Assembly (NCBI GenBank): GCA_035761805.1
Contig: DASTQL010000143.1
Span: forward strand, 1 to 17,021
Source of the DNA: DASTQL01 sp035761805
Lineage (GTDB): Bacteria; Actinomycetota; Actinomycetes; Jiangellales; Jiangellaceae
Length of the DNA: 17,021 nucleotides
Direction: 5' to 3'
Below are positions 7,974-15,095 of the stretch, piece by piece. Under the pieces are notes generated by a model that made no database searches, was not told the DNA's origin, and saw only the letters and a list, made by a program, of their open reading frames with translations. Each line of letters starts with the position of its first letter. Within the stretch, counting starts at the first letter, position 1. The translations under genes and the position numbers were made by a program.

Positions 7974-8040
7974 GCACAGCACTGACCGGCACGGCACAGT
8001 CGTCAGCACACCCCCGACCGGACGAGCCGTGGGAGGCCGC

Positions 8041-9255
8041 ATGACGACCGACACGACCCCGACCCACCTGACCCCCGAGGAGCGCGAGGCCGACCTCGAC
8101 CTCGACCAGCTCAAGCAGCTCGTGGGACTGGTCGAGTACGACGAGTCGCGCGACCCCTTCCCGGTGACCGCGATGGACGCGGTGGTCTTCGTCGTCGGCA
8201 ACGCCACCCAGACCGCGCACTTCTACCAGTCCGCCTTCGGGATGGAGCTCGTTGCCTACTCGGGGCCGGAGACAGGCAACCGCGACCACAAGGCGTTCGT
8301 CCTCCGCAGCGGCTCGGCGCGCTTCGTCGTCAAGGGCGGCGTGCACCCCGGGAGCCAGCTGCTGGAGCACCACCGGCGCCACGGCGACGGCGTGAGCGAC
8401 CTCGCGCTCGAGGTCCCGGACGTCGACAAGTGCATCACCCACGCCCGCGCCCAGGGCGCGACCGTGGTGGAGGAGCCGCACGACGTCTCCGATGAGCACG
8501 GCACTGTACGGATCGCGGCCATCGCCACCTACGGCGAGACCCGGCACCCGCTGGTCGACCGGTCTCGCTACCACGGCCCGTACCTGCCCGGCTACGTCGC
8601 CCGCACCTCCTCGTACGTGAAGCGCGAGGGAGCCCCCAAGCGGCTGTTCCAGGCCATCGACCACTGCGTGGGCAACGTGGAGCTCGGCCGGATGGACGAG
8701 TGGGTCAGCTTCTACAACCGGGTCATGGGTTTCGTGAACATGGCGGAGTTCGTCGGCGACGACATCGCCACCGACTACTCCGCCCTGATGTCCAAGGTGG
8801 TGGCCAACGGCAACCACCGAGTGAAGTTCCCGCTCAACGAGCCGGCCGTCGCCAAGAAGAAGTCGCAGATCGACGAGTACCTGGAGTTCTACAGCGGCGC
8901 CGGCTGCCAGCACATCGCCCTGGCGACCAACGACATCCTCCGCACCGTCGACGTGATGCGCGCCGAGGGGATCGAGTTCCTGGACACCCCCGACGCCTAC
9001 TACACCGACCCGGAGCTGCGGGACAGGATCGGCCACGTCCGCGTGCCCGTCGAGGAGCTGCAGAAGCGGGGCATCCTGGTCGACCGGGACGAGGACGGCT
9101 ACCTGCTGCAGATCTTCACCAAGCCGATGGGCGACCGGCCGACGGTCTTCTTCGAGCTGATCGAGCGGCACGGGTCCCTGGGCTTCGGCAAGGGCAACTT
9201 CAAGGCTCTCTTCGAGTCGATCGAGCGCGAGCAAGAGCGCCGCGGCAACCTCTGA
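8041..9255 (+). CDS. hppD: 4-hydroxyphenylpyruvate dioxygenase
   Basis: A 404-residue Fe(II)-dependent dioxygenase converting 4-hydroxyphenylpyruvate to homogentisate, the second step of tyrosine breakdown, in the cytoplasm. Two vicinal-oxygen-chelate (glyoxalase-fold) halves are visible: residues about 40-170 (VTAMDAVVFVVGNATQTAHF) and about 200-375. The iron triad is His208 (AIDHCVGNVE), His291 (GCQHIALATND) and Glu372 (VFFELIERHG). The C-terminal gate helix GFGKGNFKALFESIEREQ is intact. Length and motifs are normal for the family. The start ATG at 8041 follows GGGAGGCCGC, a good ribosome binding site. Divergent from the AsnC-type regulator and followed by a strong hairpin, it looks monocistronic. 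The later pathway genes lie about 5 kb to the right. Confidence 0.97.
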   Translation: MTTDTTPTHLTPEEREADLDLDQLKQLVGLVEYDESRDPFPVTAMDAVVFVVGNATQTAHFYQSAFGMELVAYSGPETGNRDHKAFVLRSGSARFVVKGGVHPGSQLLEHHRRHGDGVSDLALEVPDVDKCITHARAQGATVVEEPHDVSDEHGTVRIAAIATYGETRHPLVDRSRYHGPYLPGYVARTSSYVKREGAPKRLFQAIDHCVGNVELGRMDEWVSFYNRVMGFVNMAEFVGDDIATDYSALMSKVVANGNHRVKFPLNEPAVAKKKSQIDEYLEFYSGAGCQHIALATNDILRTVDVMRAEGIEFLDTPDAYYTDPELRDRIGHVRVPVEELQKRGILVDRDEDGYLLQIFTKPMGDRPTVFFELIERHGSLGFGKGNFKALFESIEREQERRGNL

Positions 9256-9287
9256 CCCACCCGCCAATGATCACGGCAGCCGCGTAA

Positions 9288-9329
9288 GTGGGCGTCGAGC
9301 CAGGTGAATGCACCCGGCTCGGCGCCCAC
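9288..9329 (+). terminator. Long hairpin terminator after hppD
   Basis: GTGGGCGTCGAGCC (9288-9301) pairs with GGCTCGGCGCCCAC (9316-9329) over 14 positions, 13 Watson-Crick and one G-U. The 14-nt loop can fold further (GGTG with CACC around AATG). It is 33 bp past the hppD stop. The T-tract is absent, as often in actinobacteria. Confidence 0.75.
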
Positions 9330-9452
9330 ATTCCGCGGCGTGCATCCAGGTTTGCCCCGGGGGCCGTGACCTTTTCGTGACCTGACGGCCCCTGCCGTCC
9401 TTGACGAGCCGCAACTTAGGCTGCCTGCACCTACCGTCAAGGAGGAGTGATC

Positions 9453-10961
9453 GTGAGTACACGGACACGTGCGCTCGGGGGGGCGCTTGCGGTCGTCGTC
9501 GGGATCGGAGTCGTCGGGCTGCCCGGGGCCACGGCTGCGCCCGGAGGCCAGCCCGGGCCGCGCTTCACCGCCGGGGCCGCCGGCGTGGGTGACGAATACT
9601 TCCCGTTCGCGGGCAATGGTGGCTACGACGTCCAGCACTACGACCTCGACATCACCTACACGCCGCCGGAACCCGCACCGGCGCCGCTGGAGGGTGAGTT
9701 CGCAGGCGTGGCGACCATCACGATGGTGGCCACCCAGGACCTGGACCGCTTCAACCTCGACCTCCGCGGCATGGAGGTCTCGGCCTTGACGGTGAACGGC
9801 AGGCCCGCCATGGGCATCGAGCCCCCGGCCCAGGGGGCCGAGGTTGATGGGGCCGCGTACTGGCAGGTCCAGGATGACGAGGCTCGTATCTGGGAGCTCA
9901 CCGTCCAGCCGCGGCCCAAGATCAAGAAGGGCCAGGAGGTCAGGGTCGTCGTCACGTACGGTGGCACCACGACCCGTCCCACGGACATCGAGGGCTTCCT
10001 GTACGGGTGGGTGACCACCCGCGACGGGGCCATGGTCGTCGGCGAGCCAGAAGGGACGATGACCTGGTACCCGGTCAGCGACCACCCCACCGACAAGGCG
10101 ACCTACAGCTTCGAGATCACCGTCCCAGAGGGCAAGGTGGCGGTGGCCAACGGCCTGCCCCCGCGGGACCCGGTCACCGCAGGCGGCTGGACCACGTGGT
10201 ACTGGGATGCTCCCGACCTCCAGGCCAGCTACCTCACCACGGCCTCGGTTGGCGACTACGACCTGCGGTTCAGCGAGACGGACGACGGATTGCCGATCAT
10301 CGACGCTGTGGACGACGCCCTCACCGACGCCAACCGCGCCACGTCCGACGCCAATCTCGCGCGCCAGCCGGCGATGATCGAGTTCTTCGAGAGGGAGTTC
10401 GGGGCCTACCCGTTCAACTCGTACGGCTCGATCGTCGACGACGACTCGGTGGGCTACGCCTTGGAGACACAGACCAGGCCGGTCTACTCCCGGGTGGCCT
10501 CGGAAGGGACCGTCGCGCACGAGTTGGCGCACATGTGGTTCGGAAACGCCGTCAGCCCGGAGCTCTGGCGGGACATCTGGCTCAACGAGGGCTGGGCGAC
10601 CTACCTGTCGTGGCTGTGGCGGGAGCACCGCGATCTCACCACGGCGGAGGACGAGTTCGACGAGGTCATGAGCATCCCCGACGACGACGAGTTCTGGGAC
10701 GTGGTCATCGCCGATCCCGGAGCGACCGGGCTCTTCGTCGATCCCGTCTACGACCGGGGCGCCGCAACCCTGCACGCCCTGCGGGAGAAGATCGGCGACG
10801 AGGCCTTCCTTGCGGGCGCGCGGGAGTGGGTCTCCCGCTACAACGACGGCACGGCGACGACCGAGGACTTCATCGCCATGTACGAGGAGGTCTCCGGGCA
10901 GGAACTGGGCGTCTTCTTCGACGTCTGGCTCTACACCCCGGAGAAGCCGACCGCCTGGTGA
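9453..10961 (+). CDS. Secreted M1-family zinc metallopeptidase
   Basis: A 502-residue gluzincin peptidase of the M1 (aminopeptidase N-like) family, expected to act outside the cell. The N-terminus (VSTRTR, then ALGGALAVVVGIGVVGL and an Ala-Thr-Ala-Ala region) is a signal peptide of about 30 residues. Residues about 50-240 form the N-terminal beta domain. The catalytic domain carries ALETQTRPVY in place of the GAMEN exopeptidase loop, HELAH at 356-360 and the third zinc ligand Glu379 in LNEGWATY, the usual HEXXH-X18-E spacing. The protein ends shortly after the catalytic domain (WLYTPEKP), so it lacks the long helical domain of full aminopeptidase N and is the short secreted type. The GTG start at 9453 follows AAGGAGGA with good spacing; a GTG at 9447 is too close to that site. 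Flanked by hairpins on both sides, it appears to be its own transcription unit. Substrate preference is unknown. Confidence 0.93.
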   Translation: MSTRTRALGGALAVVVGIGVVGLPGATAAPGGQPGPRFTAGAAGVGDEYFPFAGNGGYDVQHYDLDITYTPPEPAPAPLEGEFAGVATITMVATQDLDRFNLDLRGMEVSALTVNGRPAMGIEPPAQGAEVDGAAYWQVQDDEARIWELTVQPRPKIKKGQEVRVVVTYGGTTTRPTDIEGFLYGWVTTRDGAMVVGEPEGTMTWYPVSDHPTDKATYSFEITVPEGKVAVANGLPPRDPVTAGGWTTWYWDAPDLQASYLTTASVGDYDLRFSETDDGLPIIDAVDDALTDANRATSDANLARQPAMIEFFEREFGAYPFNSYGSIVDDDSVGYALETQTRPVYSRVASEGTVAHELAHMWFGNAVSPELWRDIWLNEGWATYLSWLWREHRDLTTAEDEFDEVMSIPDDDEFWDVVIADPGATGLFVDPVYDRGAATLHALREKIGDEAFLAGAREWVSRYNDGTATTEDFIAMYEEVSGQELGVFFDVWLYTPEKPTAW

Positions 10962-10977
10962 CACCGGCAGCCACCGT

Positions 10978-11011
10978 GCGGCCCCTCGACCCACCCGGGT
11001 CGGGGGGCCGC
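10978..11011 (+). terminator. Strong hairpin after the M1 peptidase
   Basis: GCGGCCCCTCGACCC (10978-10992) and GGGTCGGGGGGCCGC (10997-11011) pair over 15 positions with one G-U, around an ACCC loop, 17 bp after the peptidase stop. Its presence argues against starting the next small gene at the overlapping GTG 10958. Confidence 0.8.
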
Positions 11012-11026
11012 GACATACTCGGCAGC

Positions 11027-11224
11027 GTGCACGCGTGGGGCCGCTGGCTGCAGGCCAGGCAACCGATCGCCCTGGTCCTCGTGATCGGCGGGCTCACGGT
11101 CGCGATGGTCGGTGGTGTACTCAGCGCCTGGCCGGTCGTCGCCTTCGGCGTGGCGGCCATGCTCGGCGTGCTCGTCCCGATGGCATCGGTCCGCCGCCGC
11201 GCCTCACCACACAGCAGGCCCTGA
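11027..11224 (+). CDS. Small two-helix membrane protein
   Basis: A 65-residue protein with two predicted membrane segments separated by a short turn: about residues 14-32 (PIALVLVIGGLTVAMVGGVL) and about 36-54 (VVAFGVAAMLGVLVPMASV), with a basic C-terminal tail. No family is recognised. The GTG at 11027 is chosen because it follows the terminator hairpin; the in-frame GTG at 10958, overlapping the peptidase stop, would add 23 Pro/Gly/Arg-rich residues encoded by the hairpin itself. No strong ribosome binding site is seen. It ends 3 bp from the end of the convergent SRPBCC gene. Confidence 0.6.
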   Translation: MHAWGRWLQARQPIALVLVIGGLTVAMVGGVLSAWPVVAFGVAAMLGVLVPMASVRRRASPHSRP

Positions 11225-11227
11225 CGC

Positions 11228-11689
11228 TCACGCCACGGCACGCCGCTCGGCCGCTGCGGCCACGTCCTCGAGGTCGCGAGCCAGCTGCTTGGCCACCGAC
11301 CGGGACATCGCGCGCGCCATCAGGCCGACCAGGAGTCGCTTGATCGTCCCCTGCACCTCCGCCCCGAAGGTGAGCGTGACGTCGGAGCCGTCGCCGGCCG
11401 GGGCGAAGGCGAACGTCGAGACGTAGTGCACGCCACGGCTGTCGGACTCCACGGTGTAGGACCGCCCGGGGTCGACCGCGCTGACCCACATCTCCTCGGT
11501 CTGCGAGCGGCGGGCGATGGTCCGCGTCTCGCGCCACCGCAGCCCACGCCCGAACGGACCAGGCGGGGACACCACCTCGATCCGGTCGACGCCGCTGAGC
11601 ACGTCCTCCCACCCGGCGACGTCGGTCGCCACCTCCCAGACGGTCTCGGGTGGGGCGGCGGCGTGGCGGGTGACGCTGATCGGCTCCAT
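11228..11689 (-). CDS. SRPBCC (START-like) family protein
   Basis: A 153-residue protein of the polyketide cyclase/START-like fold, a helix-grip cavity for hydrophobic ligands. The N-terminal ISVTRHAAAPPETVWEVATDV followed by WEDVLSGVDRIEVV is the characteristic start. A central beta-rich part (RGLRWRETRTIA, SYTVESDSRGVHYVSTFAF, DVTLTFGAEVQGTIKR) and a long C-terminal helix (AKQLARDLEDVAAAAE) complete the fold. The ligand is unknown; such single-domain actinobacterial proteins are usually annotated only by fold. It lies 41 bp downstream of the lipoprotein hydrolase on the same strand and may be the last gene of the fahA transcript. Confidence 0.85.
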   Translation of the reverse strand: MEPISVTRHAAAPPETVWEVATDVAGWEDVLSGVDRIEVVSPPGPFGRGLRWRETRTIARRSQTEEMWVSAVDPGRSYTVESDSRGVHYVSTFAFAPAGDGSDVTLTFGAEVQGTIKRLLVGLMARAMSRSVAKQLARDLEDVAAAAERRAVA

Positions 11690-11730
11690 GTTCGCACCGT
11701 ACGCGCCGGCCCGGACACAACCCATGGGAC

Positions 11731-12801
11731 CTACCCTCGAGCCACCAGGTGCTCCCGGAAGAACGCGACCGTCCGCTCCATCGACAGCGGCCAGGCCGCC
11801 TCGAAGGCGTGCGGCTCCCCGTCGTAGACCAGCAGCTCGGCGTCGACGCCCGCAGCGACCATGGCTTCGTAGGTCTCCTCCGACCAGGCGATCGGGCAGC
11901 TCTCGTCGGCCGTCCCGTGGTGGATGAGCACCGGCTCCGTCACCCGGTCGAAGTACGTCCGGGGCGAGACCTCCCGCCAGAACTCCGGCGCGTCCTCCGG
12001 GGCGCCGTACGCCGCAACGACCTCGTCCGCCAGCGCCCGGCGCTCGGCCTGCCCGCGGGTCCACCGGTCGAAGTTGTCCACCGCGTCCGAGCTCACCGGC
12101 GCATAGACCACCGCCGCGTCCACCAGCCCCGGCTGGGCGACGAGGGCCTGGTAGGTCACCCCGCCGCCCATCGACCGCCCGAGCATGCCGATCCGGCCCC
12201 CGTCCACGTACGGGAGTCCCGACCCGCGCAGCGCCAGGACCGCGTTGATCGCGTCCTCGGCGTAGCCGAGGCGCAGTCGCAGGTCGTTGCCAGAGTCGTC
12301 GTCGGACTGCGCGTGGTTGCGGTAGTCGGTGTGCAGCACCACGAAGCCAGCGCGGGCGAGATAGTCCTGCTCGCGCCGCAACCCGCGCCCGTTGGTGTAG
12401 ACCGCCGGGTCGATGTAGCCGTGGTTCAGCACGAGCGAAGGGAACGGCCCGTCGCCCGCCGGCACGTTCATCACGCCCGAGACGCGCAAACCGCTGCTCC
12501 GGTACGTGACGAAGTAGCGGGTGTAGGCGTTGTTGCGGTCCAGCACCTCGCCCACCTGGAGGTCGCCCCCGTCGTACGAGGCCTGCGCCAGCGCCTCCAT
12601 GGACACCGGGTGCGGCGGCTCGGGCGTCGGTGTCGGAGTCGGCGTGCTGGTGGGTGTCGTGGAAGGGGACGGCGTCGCGCTCGTGACCGGCGGCGCCGGG
12701 GTCGCTGCGGCGCCGGGCTCCGTGGACCCGGCCGCCGAGCACCCGGCGGTCATCGAGGCCAGACAGGCCACCACGGCCGGGACGGTGACGCGGACGCGCA
12801 T
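11731..12801 (-). CDS. Lipoprotein alpha/beta-hydrolase (esterase/peptidase type)
   Basis: A 356-residue exported lipoprotein hydrolase. The signal peptide ends in a lipobox, MTAGC, with Cys21 as the lipidated residue, so it should sit on the outer face of the membrane. Residues about 32-65 are a Thr/Pro/Ser linker with (TP) repeats. The catalytic domain has the nucleophile elbow GRSMGGG with Ser210, the acid Asp299 in HHGTADESCP and His331 in GEPHAF, arranged as in S9 prolyl-oligopeptidase-like and acetylxylan-esterase-like hydrolases. No beta-propeller is present, so broad esterase or acyl-peptidase activity is more likely than a true prolyl oligopeptidase. The ATG at 12801 is the only start that includes the signal peptide. 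It begins 46 bp after the fahA stop on the same strand. Confidence 0.9.
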   Translation of the reverse strand: MRVRVTVPAVVACLASMTAGCSAAGSTEPGAAATPAPPVTSATPSPSTTPTSTPTPTPTPEPPHPVSMEALAQASYDGGDLQVGEVLDRNNAYTRYFVTYRSSGLRVSGVMNVPAGDGPFPSLVLNHGYIDPAVYTNGRGLRREQDYLARAGFVVLHTDYRNHAQSDDDSGNDLRLRLGYAEDAINAVLALRGSGLPYVDGGRIGMLGRSMGGGVTYQALVAQPGLVDAAVVYAPVSSDAVDNFDRWTRGQAERRALADEVVAAYGAPEDAPEFWREVSPRTYFDRVTEPVLIHHGTADESCPIAWSEETYEAMVAAGVDAELLVYDGEPHAFEAAWPLSMERTVAFFREHLVARG

Positions 12802-12847
12802 CCCACCATCCTGCGACCTCGGGCGACGGGAGGCATCCGACGACCGG

Positions 12848-14077
12848 TCAGCCGGTGCAACGCGCCGGCAGCACGCGGCCGCTCACCCCGCCCAGCCCCA
12901 CCCGGCCCCCGCCCGGTCCGGGCGCCCAGCCGCTGATCGTCACCTCGTCGCCGTCCTCCAGGAACGTCCGCTGAGAGCCGTCCGCCAGTGTGACCGGTTC
13001 CTCGCCGTCCCACGCGAGCTCCAGGAAGGACCCCCGCTGCCCGACCTCCGGTCCGCTGACCGTGCCGCTGGCGAAGAGGTCTCCCGTACGGAGGGAGGCG
13101 CCGTTGGCGGTCAGGTGCGCCAGCTGCTGCGCGGCCGTCCAGTACATCGTCGCGAACGGCGGGCGCGACACCCCGGTGCCGTTCCACGACACCTCCAGCC
13201 GGAGGTCCAGGCCCCACGGCTCGCCCGGGACGTCGCGCAGGTAGGGCGCCGGTTCGGGGTCCCGCACGGGAGGGTCGACCCGAGCCGCCTCGAGGGCCGA
13301 GAGCGGCACCACCCAGGGGGACACCGAGGTGGCGAACGACTTGCCCAGGAAGGGTCCCAGGGGTACGTACTCGAAGGCCTGCACGTCCCGGGCCGACCAG
13401 TCGTTGACCAGCACGACACCGAAGACGTGGTCGGTGAAGCGCTCCACCGCGACCGTGTCGCCGAGCCCGCTCGGCACCCCGACGACGAAGCCCACCTCGG
13501 CCTCGACGTCGAGCCGCCGGGACGGCCCGTACGAGGGGGAGTCCTCGCCAGGCACCCGGCGCAACCCGCAGGGCCGGACGACGTCGGTGCCGGAGACCAC
13601 GACGGTCCCCGAGCGGCCGTGGTAGCCGATCGGCAGGTGCCGCCAGGCGGCGGGCAGGGACGGTGAGTCGGGGCGGAAGATCTTGCCGACGTTCTCCGCG
13701 TGATGCCGGGAGGCGTAGAAGTCGACGTAGTCGGCGACCTCGAAGGGCAGGTGCAGCCGGACATCGGCCAGCGGCCGCAGGTGCGGCTCGACCCGGCTGC
13801 GCCCGGCCCGGTCGGTGACCAGTCCGGTGAGCCACTCCCGGACCGCGGTCCAGGCCTCCCGGCCCAGGGCCATGAACGCGTTGAGCGTCGGTCGTCCGAG
13901 CGGCTCGGCAGCGTCGAGTCCCTCCTCGGTCGCCAGCGGCGCCAGGTGGAGCACCGACTCGCCGATCGCCACTCCCACCCCGGGCTCCTGCCCGGGCACC
14001 GAGAAGACCCCGTACGGGAGGGTGTGCACCGTGAAGGGGGAACCCTCGGGCACGGGCACCCAGGTCGTGGCCGTCAC
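12848..14077 (-). CDS. fahA: Fumarylacetoacetase
   Basis: A 409-residue fumarylacetoacetate hydrolase, the last step of homogentisate breakdown, giving fumarate and acetoacetate. The N-terminal SH3-like part (about 1-110) carries GVGVAIGESVLHLAPL. The catalytic domain shows Asp119 and His126 in VDFYASRHHAENVG, Glu192 and Glu194 in LDVEAEVGFVVG, Asp226 in VNDWSARDVQAFEYVPLG and Lys246 in FLGKSF. These align with mouse Asp126, His133, Glu199, Glu201, Asp233 and Lys253 at a constant offset of seven, so the metal and catalytic set is complete. The GTG start at 14077 overlaps the stop of the upstream gene (GTGA), implying translational coupling with that unknown protein. Confidence 0.97.
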   Translation of the reverse strand: MTATTWVPVPEGSPFTVHTLPYGVFSVPGQEPGVGVAIGESVLHLAPLATEEGLDAAEPLGRPTLNAFMALGREAWTAVREWLTGLVTDRAGRSRVEPHLRPLADVRLHLPFEVADYVDFYASRHHAENVGKIFRPDSPSLPAAWRHLPIGYHGRSGTVVVSGTDVVRPCGLRRVPGEDSPSYGPSRRLDVEAEVGFVVGVPSGLGDTVAVERFTDHVFGVVLVNDWSARDVQAFEYVPLGPFLGKSFATSVSPWVVPLSALEAARVDPPVRDPEPAPYLRDVPGEPWGLDLRLEVSWNGTGVSRPPFATMYWTAAQQLAHLTANGASLRTGDLFASGTVSGPEVGQRGSFLELAWDGEEPVTLADGSQRTFLEDGDEVTISGWAPGPGGGRVGLGGVSGRVLPARCTG

Positions 14078-14985
14078 GCGGGGACCTCGCCGAGGGGACT
14101 CCCTGGGGTGAGCAGCCCGAGGGCCACGAGGTCGTCCACGGGCTCGGCGATGCTGCACGTGCCGACGGACGCGAACCAGCGCCGGAGCCGGGTTGCGCCG
14201 GCCTCGTCGAGGGTCGCGGCCCGGGTAGCCAGGGCGGACCCGTCGCGGTCGGCCAGCACGTGGGCGACGTCGTCGGCGCCGGCCCCGTCGAGGGCCGCTC
14301 CCACGGCCAGCAGCACGTTGAGGAAGCCGTGCTGCTCGAAGCCGGTGCCCGGTTCAGTCCGTCGTACGGGGTGGTGCAGCCCGGCAGTCAGCTTGAAGGG
14401 GAGGTCGAGGTCCAGGCATGCCAGCACCCGCTCGGCCAGGGCGTGCTCGTCGGGGTGGGCCTCGGCCATGGCGCCCCCCGTGCGGAACTTCGCGCGGTGG
14501 CCCGCCTCGGCGACGACCTCGAGGGCGTCGCGCCACCCTGGTGCCCACGGCACCTCCATCGACACCGGGTGCCGGTCGTCGGGCCCGCCCAGGACGGCAT
14601 CGACCGTGGTGACCGCACGGCGCGCCGCCTCGGCCGGTGCCTCCCCGCGCAGGGGCAGCTCGAGTCCCGCCAGCACGACCCGCGCGTCGTCGGCCACCAG
14701 CCCGGCCGCCTCGTGCAGGGACCCGGTGCCGCGGTCCAGCACCACCGCCACGTCGAGCGCGGCCACCTCTGGCGTGGCGTCGAGGGCGTCCAGCAGGTCC
14801 GGCAGCCGGGACCCGGAGCAGACGAACGGACCGACCAGCTCCGCGTACCAGGCGCTCACGTGGACCGCGTGTGCGGGTACGGCCTGGGCCATCGGCGCCT
14901 CCCCCGGGGGGAAGATCGCGGCGTCGTCGAGCAGGTCGCGGAGGAGTGCGGGAGGCGCGCCGGTCGGCGGCACAGGCGTCGTCAC
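14074..14985 (-). CDS. Conserved protein of unknown function in the homogentisate cluster
   Basis: A 303-residue cytoplasmic protein with no family I can name with confidence. It has no signal peptide or membrane segment. Conserved-looking blocks are LLDDAAIFPPGEAPM (18-32), WYAELVGPFVCSGSRL (46-61), VSMEVPW (141-147), AKFRTGG (165-171), FKLTAGLHHP (197-206) and HGFLNVLLA (219-227). Alternating hydrophobic strands and helices with charged residues at strand ends (Glu144, Lys166, Arg168, Lys198, His204, His205) suggest a TIM-barrel-type enzyme, which is inference. It starts with GTG at 14985 and overlaps fahA by 4 bp, divergent from hmgA, so it should be made with the homogentisate enzymes. 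The expected maleylacetoacetate isomerase is absent, and this is the only unassigned gene in the operon, but it shows no glutathione-S-transferase or DinB-like isomerase motifs. Confidence 0.85.
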   Translation of the reverse strand: MTTPVPPTGAPPALLRDLLDDAAIFPPGEAPMAQAVPAHAVHVSAWYAELVGPFVCSGSRLPDLLDALDATPEVAALDVAVVLDRGTGSLHEAAGLVADDARVVLAGLELPLRGEAPAEAARRAVTTVDAVLGGPDDRHPVSMEVPWAPGWRDALEVVAEAGHRAKFRTGGAMAEAHPDEHALAERVLACLDLDLPFKLTAGLHHPVRRTEPGTGFEQHGFLNVLLAVGAALDGAGADDVAHVLADRDGSALATRAATLDEAGATRLRRWFASVGTCSIAEPVDDLVALGLLTPGSPLGEVPA

Positions 14986-15003
14986 GGGGGCGACCCTAGC
15001 CGG

Positions 15004-15009
15004 TTGACA
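15004..15009 (+). promoter_or_regulatory. hmgA: Possible -35 hexamer upstream of hmgA
   Basis: TTGACA is a consensus -35 hexamer. The best partner at 17 bp is the weak CATGGT (15027-15032); a better-looking TATACG (15038-15043) is 28 bp away, too far for a normal pair. The assignment is therefore tentative. Confidence 0.3.
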
Positions 15010-15041
15010 GTGCCGGGGGACCTGACCATGGTGATGGTATA

Positions 15042-15069
15042 CGGACGAAAACGTCCGGCTATCGGACGA
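15042..15069. promoter_or_regulatory. hmgA: CGGACG operator-like repeats before hmgA
   Basis: CGGACG-AAAA-CGTCCG (15042-15057) is a perfect 6-bp inverted repeat. CGGACGA recurs as a direct repeat at 15042-15048 and 15063-15069, with starts 21 bp apart, two helical turns. Just downstream is the 8-bp palindrome GAGATCTC (15068-15075). The repeats sit between the divergent starts of hmgA and the fahA operon, immediately before the hmgA ribosome binding site, where a bound protein would block hmgA transcription. The cognate regulator is not identifiable. Confidence 0.55.
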
Positions 15070-15080
15070 GATCTCATCAG

Positions 15081-15086
15081 AGGAGG
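15081..15086 (+). promoter_or_regulatory. hmgA: Ribosome binding site deciding the hmgA start
   Basis: AGGAGG is a consensus site. It is only 3 bp from the GTG at 15090 but 9 bp from the ATG at 15096, so the ATG is the likely start. Confidence 0.8.
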
Positions 15087-15095
15087 CAGGTGGGC

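Noticed and set aside
7939..9267. - strand frame extending the Lrp/AsnC gene upstream across hppD
   Set aside because: The extra residues are the antisense of hppD; the regulator family begins near residue 1 of the 180-residue call, and the intergenic promoter region would otherwise be lost.
9401..9424. TTGACG as a -35 element for the M1 peptidase
   Set aside because: No acceptable -10 hexamer at 16-18 bp spacing; TTAGGC lies only 10 bp away.
9099..10994. 631-codon - strand frame opposite the M1 peptidase
   Set aside because: Antisense shadow without recognisable motifs; the + strand has signal peptide, HELAH and NEGWATY.
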